Shown here one piece after another: positions 1 to 4,136 of a stretch of DNA of 5,711 bases; position 1 is the stretch's first letter; each line of letters begins with the position of its first letter. The notes below the pieces were generated by a model. It worked only from the letters and a program-made list of their open reading frames with translations. It was not told the origin of the DNA and ran no database searches. Location: positions 1-5,711 of the forward strand of contig JASHUH010000080.1 in the NCBI GenBank assembly GCA_030040115.1. The letters run 5' to 3'. Origin of the DNA: Acidobacteriaceae bacterium. GTDB taxonomy: Bacteria; Acidobacteriota; Terriglobia; Terriglobales; Acidobacteriaceae. Made by a program: the position numbers and the translations under genes.

Positions 1-255
1 CAGGTGGGCGACTACACAATCGTTCACGTCGGCTTCGCCATCTCGAAAATCGATGAACAAACCGCTCAGCAAACCCTGGCTGAATTCCGCGCCATGGGCG
101 TTCTCGACGCCGAGCTTGCCGGCGAAGGAGAAGCCTTCGCGCGCGCGGCGAAGCAGCCGCAATCGAATTGTCCCGACGGGAGCTGCGAGGCAAGAACGGC
201 GAGTCAGCAAGTCAGCGAGTCAGCGGGTCAGCAAGGCGGAAACAGCGTTCGATGA
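1..255 (+). CDS. hypC: HypC-family hydrogenase maturation chaperone, 3' part only
   Basis: HypC is a small cytoplasmic chaperone that binds HypD, carries the iron of the Fe(CN)2CO group and delivers it to the hydrogenase large-subunit precursor. The gene enters from the left edge in frame 1, so its start and the essential Cys2 of the family are outside the window. The visible 84 codons begin [19 protein letters not shown], the typical end of the HypC beta-barrel, followed by a short helix ([15 protein letters not shown]). After about residue 40 there is a tail that ordinary HypC proteins lack or keep short. It contains NCPDGSC and then a Ser/Gln-rich stretch encoded by an 8-bp tandem repeat (201-232). 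The stop TGA overlaps the hypD ATG (ATGA, 252-255), which implies translational coupling. The GTG at position 4 is internal and not a start. Family identity rests on the conserved segment and on the hypD-hypE neighbours. Confidence 0.9.
   Translation, partial: QVGDYTIVHVGFAISKIDEQTAQQTLAEFRAMGVLDAELAGEGEAFARAAKQPQSNCPDGSCEARTASQQVSESAGQQGGNSVR
201..232 (+). repeat. Four tandem 8-bp units RRGTCAGC within the 3' end of hypC
   Basis: Units are GAGTCAGC (201-208), AAGTCAGC (209-216), GAGTCAGC (217-224) and GGGTCAGC (225-232); only the first two bases vary. Because 8 is not a multiple of 3, the array rotates through reading frames. In the hypC frame it reads as a Ser/Gln/Ala-rich piece ([12 protein letters not shown]). 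It ends 19 bp before the hypD ATG. The core TCAGC is shared with the 7-bp arrays in the hypD-hypE gap. Confidence 0.9.
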
Positions 256-1373
256 AGTACCTCACCGAATTCCGCAACGGCGCCATTGCCCAACGCTTGG
301 CGCGCGAAATCCATCAGATCGCCACGCGCCCCTGGAAGATCATGGAGGTCTGCGGCGGGCAGACCCACTCCATCATCAAGAACGGCATCGACCAGATGCT
401 ACCCGCCGGCGTGGAAATGGTGCACGGGCCCGGCTGCCCGGTTTGCGTCACGCCCCTCGAACTGATTGATAAGGCCCTCGCCATCGCCGCCCAGCCCGGC
501 GTCATCTTCTGCTCGTTCGGCGACATGCTCCGTGTCCCCGGGACCGAGGGCGACCTGTTCCAGATCAAGGGCCGCGGCGGCGACGTGCGCGTGGTTTACT
601 CGCCCCTCGACGCCGTCGATCTCGCCGTCAAGAACCCCGCAAAGCAAGTGGTCTTTTTCGGCGTCGGCTTTGAGACCACTGCGCCCGCCAACGCCATGAG
701 CGTGCATCTGGCTAAGCGCCGCGGCCTCAAAAATTTTTCGCTCTTCGTCTCGCACGTCCTTGTGCCGCCGGCCATCGTGGCCATCCTCGAATCGCCCGGC
801 AACGAGGTTCAGGCGTTTCTGGCCGCAGGCCACGTTTGCAGCGTGATGGGCTACTGGGAGTATCCGCCGCTGGCCGACAAATTCGGCGTGCCCATCGTGG
901 TCACCGGCTTTGAGCCTCTCGATCTGCTCGACGGCATCCGCCGCGCCGTGCTCCAGCTCGAACGCGGCGAGGCGCGCGTCGAAAACGCCTACGAACGCAT
1001 CGTGACCTACGCCGGGAACCTGGAGGCGCAGCAATTGCTGGCCCGCGTCTTCGAAATCACGGATCGCGCCTGGCGGGGCATCGGCGTGATCCCGCAAAGC
1101 GGCTGGCGCCTGAACGCCGCCTACCGCGAATTCGACGCCGAAGAGCGCTTTCACATCGCCGGCATTCGCACCGCGGAGTCGCTGCTCTGCCACTCCGGCG
1201 ACGTGCTGCGCGGCGCCATCAAGCCCGCGCATTGTCCCGCCTTCGGCAAAGAATGCACCCCGCGCCACCCCCTCGGCGCCACCATGGTTTCCAGTGAAGG
1301 CGCCTGCGCTGCGTATTATAACTACGGCCGGTTTTTGTCGGCAGACGAGTTGGCAAGTGCGGGAAGAAACTAG
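252..1373 (+). CDS. hypD: HypD, [4Fe-4S] hydrogenase maturation protein (Fe-cyanide scaffold)
   Basis: HypD is the cytoplasmic scaffold on which, with HypC, the Fe(CN)2CO moiety of [NiFe]-hydrogenases is assembled; it accepts cyanide from thiocyanated HypE. The product is 373 residues, the normal family length. Visible signatures are CGGQTH with Cys34, GPGCPVC with Cys62 and Cys65, [11 protein letters not shown] from Cys87, and GFETTAP at about 139-145. Four C-terminal cysteines (313, 328, 335, 352, in [16 protein letters not shown] and EGACAAYY) are the expected [4Fe-4S] ligands. All key cysteines are present, so the protein looks functional. The start at 252 gives the usual N-terminus MKYLTEFR and overlaps the hypC stop. 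An in-frame extension up to 168 would translate the 8-bp repeat and is unlikely. The ribosome-binding site is weak (AAGGCGG at 233-239, 12 nt away), consistent with coupling to hypC. Confidence 0.97.
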   Translation: MKYLTEFRNGAIAQRLAREIHQIATRPWKIMEVCGGQTHSIIKNGIDQMLPAGVEMVHGPGCPVCVTPLELIDKALAIAAQPGVIFCSFGDMLRVPGTEGDLFQIKGRGGDVRVVYSPLDAVDLAVKNPAKQVVFFGVGFETTAPANAMSVHLAKRRGLKNFSLFVSHVLVPPAIVAILESPGNEVQAFLAAGHVCSVMGYWEYPPLADKFGVPIVVTGFEPLDLLDGIRRAVLQLERGEARVENAYERIVTYAGNLEAQQLLARVFEITDRAWRGIGVIPQSGWRLNAAYREFDAEERFHIAGIRTAESLLCHSGDVLRGAIKPAHCPAFGKECTPRHPLGATMVSSEGACAAYYNYGRFLSADELASAGRN

Positions 1374-1399
1374 CTTTCAGCTCTCAGCTTTCAGCTTCC
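1372..1399 (+). repeat. Left heptamer array in the hypD-hypE gap, four AGCTYTC-type units
   Basis: Four contiguous 7-bp units begin at the hypD stop codon: AGCTTTC (1372-1378), AGCTCTC (1379-1385), AGCTTTC (1386-1392) and AGCTTCC (1393-1399). Read in another phase the units are NNTCAGC, the same core as the octamers in hypC. The first unit supplies the last bases of the hypD TAG stop. Confidence 0.85.
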
Positions 1400-1501
1400 T
1401 CCGTGTTGAATGCAGACCATTGCCTCGCACAGAGATCGATCGGGGCCGAGAGCTAACATCTGAATAGCTGGCGGCTGATAGCTGAAAGCCGAGAGCTGGA
1501 A
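1375..1501. repeat. Inverted repeat formed by the two heptamer arrays; possible mRNA hairpin before hypE
   Basis: Bases 1379-1396 are complementary to 1480-1497 at 17 of 18 positions; the exception is A1386 opposite C1490. Pairing extends outward by four more positions (1375-1378 with 1498-1501, one G-T wobble). The loop would be about 83 nt. The outer end of the helix covers GGAA of the GGAAAGG just before the hypE start, so the fold could limit hypE translation. There is no T tract, so this is not a standard terminator. The complementarity is seen directly; a regulatory role is inference. Confidence 0.6.
1466..1500 (-). repeat. Right heptamer array in the hypD-hypE gap, five degenerate units in inverse orientation
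   Basis: Five contiguous 7-bp units: AGCTGGC (1466-1472), GGCTGAT (1473-1479), AGCTGAA (1480-1486), AGCCGAG (1487-1493) and AGCTGGA (1494-1500). On the minus strand they read as TCTCGGC, TTTCAGC, TATCAGC and CGCCAGC, so this is the left array's family pointing the other way. A separate 10-bp piece, GCCGAGAGCT at 1445-1454, is an exact copy of 1488-1497. The array ends 3 bp before the hypE GTG. Confidence 0.8.
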
Positions 1502-1507
1502 AGGTGG
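1500..1507 (+). promoter_or_regulatory. Shine-Dalgarno-like AAAGGTGG at the hypE start
   Basis: This purine-rich stretch overlaps the annotated GTG (1504). If it is the ribosome-binding site, the better-spaced start is TTG at 1513 (5-nt spacer), which would shorten HypE by three residues. For the GTG, only GGAAAG immediately upstream is available, at very short spacing. An in-frame TGA at 1483-1485 excludes any earlier start. Confidence 0.4.
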
Positions 1508-2565
1508 ACAAGTTGATTGAGGCTTCGCACTGGAACTGCCCGCTCCCGCTGGCCGATTACCCCACCATCGTGATGGGCCACGGGGGCGGCGGCAAGCTCG
1601 GCGCCGAGCTCGTCGAGCATCTCTTTCTGCCCGCCTTTCGCAATCCCGCGCTCGAAAAGCTGGGCGACGCCGCCCTCCTCGGCATCAACGGCGCACGGCT
1701 CGCCCTGACCACGGACTCATTCGTCGTCCAGCCTCTCTTTTTTCCCGGCGGCTCCATTGGCGAACTTGCCGTCAACGGCACGGTGAACGATCTCGCCGTT
1801 TCCGGCGCCGAGCCAAAATTTCTCACCGCCGGTTTCATCCTCGAAGAAGGTTTTCCCCTCGCCCAGCTCGCCGCTATCGTGGACGCCATGGCGCGGGCCG
1901 CGGACCAGGCCCAGGTGCAAATTGTCACCGGCGATACCAAAGTCGTGGAGCGCGGCCATGGCGAGGGCTGTTACATCAACACCGCTGGCGTAGGCGTTGT
2001 TCGCCCCGGGCTTACCCTGGGTCCGCGGTGCGCAGCACCCGGCGACGCGGTTCTGGTTTCCGGAACCATCGGGGATCACGGCATGGCGATTATGAGTGTG
2101 CGCGAGGGACTCGAATTCGAAAGTCCCATCCGTTCCGACTGCGCCGGCCTTAACCATCTCATCGCCCAGGTCCTCGACGCCGCCGGCGCCGCAGTGCATG
2201 CCATGCGCGACCCCACGCGCGGCGGTCTTGCTTCTACGCTCCATGAGATCGCGTGCGCCTCCCATGCCGGCATCGTTCTATACGAGACCGCGCTTCCGGT
2301 GCGCTTCGAGGTGCAATCGGCCTGCGAGCTCCTCGGCCTCGATCCCGTCTACGTCGCCAATGAAGGCAAAGCCGTGTTCTTCGTTGCGCCCGAAGCCGCC
2401 GATCAGGCGCTTGAGATCCTCCGCGCCCACCCCCTCGGGCGCGAAGCCGCCCGCATCGGCCAGGTCACTGCCGACCACCCCGGCATCCTGGTCGCGCGCA
2501 CCTCGCTGGGCGCCAACCGCGTCATCCCCACGCAAATCGGCGAGCAGTTACCCCGTATCTGCTGA
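1504..2565 (+). CDS. hypE: HypE, ATP-dependent carbamoyl dehydratase of hydrogenase maturation
   Basis: HypE dehydrates the thiocarbamate that HypF places on its C-terminal cysteine, using ATP, and gives a thiocyanate donated to the iron on HypC-HypD. It acts in the cytoplasm. The protein is 353 residues, within the family range, and belongs to the PurM/AIR-synthase-like ATPases. Visible signatures are the N-terminal glycine-rich MGHGGGGKL (24-32), TTDSF with Asp71, GTVNDLAVSGA (about 92-102), TGDTKV with Asp144, GTIGDHG, and RDPTRGGL (235-242). The chain ends PRIC with Cys353, the acceptor cysteine that defines HypE, so it looks intact. The start is GTG 1504; TTG 1513 is an alternative because of ribosome-binding-site spacing. 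Unlike the tight hypC-hypD overlap, a 130-bp repeat-filled gap separates it from hypD. Co-transcription is likely, with no obvious separate promoter. Identity is very secure; the start is less so. Confidence 0.96.
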   Translation: MDKLIEASHWNCPLPLADYPTIVMGHGGGGKLGAELVEHLFLPAFRNPALEKLGDAALLGINGARLALTTDSFVVQPLFFPGGSIGELAVNGTVNDLAVSGAEPKFLTAGFILEEGFPLAQLAAIVDAMARAADQAQVQIVTGDTKVVERGHGEGCYINTAGVGVVRPGLTLGPRCAAPGDAVLVSGTIGDHGMAIMSVREGLEFESPIRSDCAGLNHLIAQVLDAAGAAVHAMRDPTRGGLASTLHEIACASHAGIVLYETALPVRFEVQSACELLGLDPVYVANEGKAVFFVAPEAADQALEILRAHPLGREAARIGQVTADHPGILVARTSLGANRVIPTQIGEQLPRIC

Positions 2566-2605
2566 AGCCACTCAACCAGCAATGGCTATTGAATTGGAAA
2601 CTGCC
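2566..2605. other. Short gap between convergent genes
   Basis: Forty bases separate the hypE stop from the stop of the minus-strand amidohydrolase. The only structure I see is a 5-bp inverted repeat AGCCA/TGGCT (2566-2570 and 2583-2587) without a T tract. There is no convincing terminator for either gene, so transcripts probably overlap. Confidence 0.6.
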
Positions 2606-3564
2606 TCAGGCGGTGGTCTTGGTCAGCTTGTACACGCGGTGTCCGTTCTCCCACACCAGGGTGCGGAACAGCGCCGGCGTGGTGTTGGCCTTAAGCACAG
2701 TCAGCGTTTCGCGGGCCACGCACTTGCCGCTCAGCCGCGCCGCCCCGGGATTGTTGGCCTGCGACGTCCCCGCGCCGTGGCCGTCCCTACAGGAGCAGTC
2801 GCTGCCGAAGAAGAGCTTGTCCTTGTGCCGCATGAGGAAGTCCGCGGTAAACGACGGGTCGCGGGTTAAGGCGTTGTTGCCGGAGTTGGCCGACAAGTCC
2901 GCGAACAGGTTGGGATAATCGGAGAGTCATTTGTCAGTGATCCCCCCACGCACAATGGGCGTGCGGGGATAAGCGCCGTCATCGGCATAATCCGCGCTCA
3001 CGTTGGCCCAGAACGCGTCGCAATGGCCCACGAAGGTGGTGTTGGGGAACGCCTCGAGCATCTTGTTAAAGCGCTTGAAACCGGTGTTAAAGACGCCCTC
3101 GGTGGGGGTGTGCCCAACTTCCTGGAAGTGCAGCGTCACCGGAACGTTCAGCTCGGCCGCGGCCGCATAAAGGCGGCGCATCTCGGGCTGTCGCACGCCA
3201 CATGGTACTTGACCTCGCCAAAGCCGTGCGCGCCGGCCTTCACCGCCGCCGTCAGCAGGGCAATGGCGTCGGCCGCCGTCACGTTTGTGCTGACCGAGTA
3301 GCCAGGAAAGTGCGAAGGCTCCTGCTGCATAAAGCGCTTCACGTCGTCCGCTGAGCCCAGCCGCGCCAGGAGGTAGGCCGCCTGGCAACCGGACCCGTCG
3401 ATGTGGGCAAGGTTAGCTTCCAGGGTGGGTCGGGGGTGAAAGTGGCAGTCGATAACCGGGGCGCCCCAGGGAAATGCGGTTTGGTCCGGCGACTCGGACC
3501 AAAGAACACGCGCGGCGGCGACCGACACCATGGAGGCGAGAAATCTTCTGCGGCTGGTGCTCAT
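2606..3564 (-). pseudogene. Tat-exported Amidohydrolase_2-family metal hydrolase, interrupted by a frameshift and a stop
   Basis: The family comprises TIM-barrel metal-dependent hydrolases and decarboxylases; the substrate cannot be told here. It starts at ATG 3564-3562 behind AAGGAG. The N-terminus MSTSRRRFLASMVSVAAA has a twin-arginine motif (SRRRFL), so export to the periplasm is expected. Metal-site motifs in order are DCHFHP (His41, His43), GEVKYH (117-121), LHFQE (His146), GHCDAF (His181) and FGSDC (Asp256). Two lesions break it. After Pro127 (around 3184) one base is missing: the conserved continuation EMRRLYAAAAELNVPVT is in the next frame, as if CCCGGAG had become CCCGAG. Then TGA at 2929-2927 interrupts ITDK and LSDYPNLF, where one residue, perhaps Trp (TGG), would be expected. 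Adding one base and reading the TGA as sense gives exactly 320 codons ending at TGA 2608-2606. Everything else is well preserved, so this is either a very recent pseudogene or sequence errors. It is convergent with hypE. Confidence 0.85.
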
Positions 3565-3568
3565 GGAA

Positions 3569-3574
3569 CTCCTT
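3569..3574 (-). promoter_or_regulatory. Ribosome-binding site AAGGAG of the amidohydrolase
   Basis: On the minus strand AAGGAG is followed by TTCC and the ATG. The strong match with a 4-nt spacer fixes the start at 3564 and agrees with the Tat signal beginning there. Confidence 0.7.
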
Positions 3575-3612
3575 GGGGATCGAGATCGGCTTGATCAATC
3601 GATGACGCTGGG

Positions 3613-3642
3613 TATATTCCCCGGGTTGGAAAGCGGCGTCAA
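3613..3642 (-). promoter_or_regulatory. Weak candidate sigma-70-type promoter for the amidohydrolase
   Basis: On the minus strand TTGACG (3642-3637) is a good -35 box. It is followed after 18 bp by AATATA (3618-3613), a poor -10 match. It lies 49 bp upstream of the ATG. TATACC, shifted by two bases, is an alternative -10 with a 20-bp spacer. The assignment is tentative. Confidence 0.3.
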
Positions 3643-3800
3643 GGACGAAATGAGCAAGTATCCTCTAACGATCATATTTGTCACTGGTTGGAATTACCGG
3701 GCAATATCCCAGAGCAGCTCCAGAGTTGCTACGCCCCGGAATCGAATGAAAAGCTGCTGACTCTGGCGTCTTCGGGAACGGCTACTGTGAGAACTGGGCT

Positions 3801-3829
3801 GTAAGTGATTTACTTGCAGAAATCTGCAA
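3801..3829. repeat. Two overlapping small palindromes
   Basis: AAGT-GATTT-ACTT (3803-3815) overlaps TTGCAG-AAAT-CTGCAA (3814-3829); the second has perfect 6-bp arms and a 4-nt loop. They share bases 3814-3815, so only one can form at a time. They could be an operator or a remnant. No T tract follows directly; a TTTTT occurs about 12 bp further on (3841-3845). Confidence 0.45.
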
Positions 3830-3904
3830 AACAAAGCGGCCTTTTTCGGCAGCTTGCGGCAACTGATCGAAACCAATCCGCTCAAAGTAGAGCAGTTAAT
3901 TTCG

Positions 3905-3946
3905 AAAAGGGGAGGGGAGGCGGTGTATTCTCCGTCCCCCCTCCTT
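3905..3946 (-). terminator. GC-rich hairpin with short T tract on the minus strand
   Basis: Arms 3909-3923 and 3932-3946 pair over about 14 bp with single-base bulges at A3918 and T3935 and two G-T wobbles at the base; the loop is 8 nt. On the minus strand the hairpin is followed by TTTTCG (3908-3903), resembling an intrinsic terminator. There is no minus-strand gene directly upstream of it, since the neighbour to the right is on the plus strand. It may stop antisense transcription or be incidental. The plus-strand arm GGGGAGGGGAGGCGG is also a candidate two-tetrad G-quadruplex. Confidence 0.4.
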
Positions 3947-4080
3947 GGATCAATACTCAAACTGCGGGTTCCAGACCGTGCTTCCCCCGGATGGGTCTGC
4001 TGCCTGTTCCCGGTATGAAAGATCAGCGTTCTATGGCTCATTCCGGTGTTGCAGGGCGCGAAATTGCCCGGATATCTTAT

Positions 4081-4108
4081 TTGTTTGCCGTGAAAAAGCG
4101 TGTATAGT
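4081..4108 (+). promoter_or_regulatory. Candidate sigma-70-type promoter of the propeller sensor gene
   Basis: TATAGT (4103-4108) matches the -10 consensus at five of six positions. TTGTTT (4081-4086) is a weak -35 at 16-bp spacing. Transcription would begin near 4115, leaving a leader of about 22-25 nt with a GAAGG ribosome-binding site before TTG 4137. This placement argues against GTG 4107 as the start, because it lies inside the -10 box. Confidence 0.5.
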
Positions 4109-4125
4109 GAAGGCGCGTATCCATA

Positions 4126-4130
4126 GAAGG
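4126..4130 (+). promoter_or_regulatory. Ribosome-binding site GAAGG that decides the TTG start
   Basis: GAAGG lies 6 nt before TTG 4137 and 9 nt before TTG 4140. Both spacings are acceptable, so the start is one of these two codons. No in-frame ATG occurs before 4263, which lies beyond the signal peptide. Confidence 0.5.
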
Positions 4131-4136
4131 TTGGCT

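Larger units (their letters stand above)
3643..4080. other. Long intergenic stretch without a convincing gene
   Basis: Base composition is visibly less GC-rich than in the flanking genes. Open frames exist on both strands (3805-4107 plus; 3694-4152 minus), but neither has a recognisable domain, a coherent hydrophobic or charged pattern, or a good ribosome-binding site. The minus frame also runs over the promoter and start of the propeller gene. Structures present are an imperfect 11-bp tandem duplication CCAGAGCAGCT/CCAGAGTTGCT (3709-3730), small palindromes at 3801-3829 and a GC-rich hairpin at 3909-3946. I see no tRNA or known riboswitch. Confidence 0.6.

Noticed and set aside
399..1268. 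289-codon minus-strand open frame across hypD
   Set aside because: It is a shadow of the GC-rich third-position bias of hypD, whose plus-strand frame is unambiguous.
201..1500. Short repeats as a CRISPR array
   Set aside because: Units are 7-8 bp in direct tandem without spacers, unlike CRISPR repeats of roughly 23-50 bp separated by unique spacers; no cas gene is present.
2927..2929. In-frame TGA in the amidohydrolase as a selenocysteine codon
   Set aside because: The position lies between ITDK and LSDYPN, not at a metal ligand or catalytic site. I know of no selenoprotein in this family, and the gene also carries a frameshift.
3735..3765. TTCGATTCC on the minus strand as a tRNA T-loop remnant
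   Set aside because: The flanking bases do not form a T-arm stem, and no anticodon or acceptor arm can be found at the right distance.
3805..4107. 100-codon plus-strand open frame
   Set aside because: It runs through the palindromes and the GC-rich hairpin, has no domain or convincing ribosome-binding site, and ends inside the propeller gene promoter.
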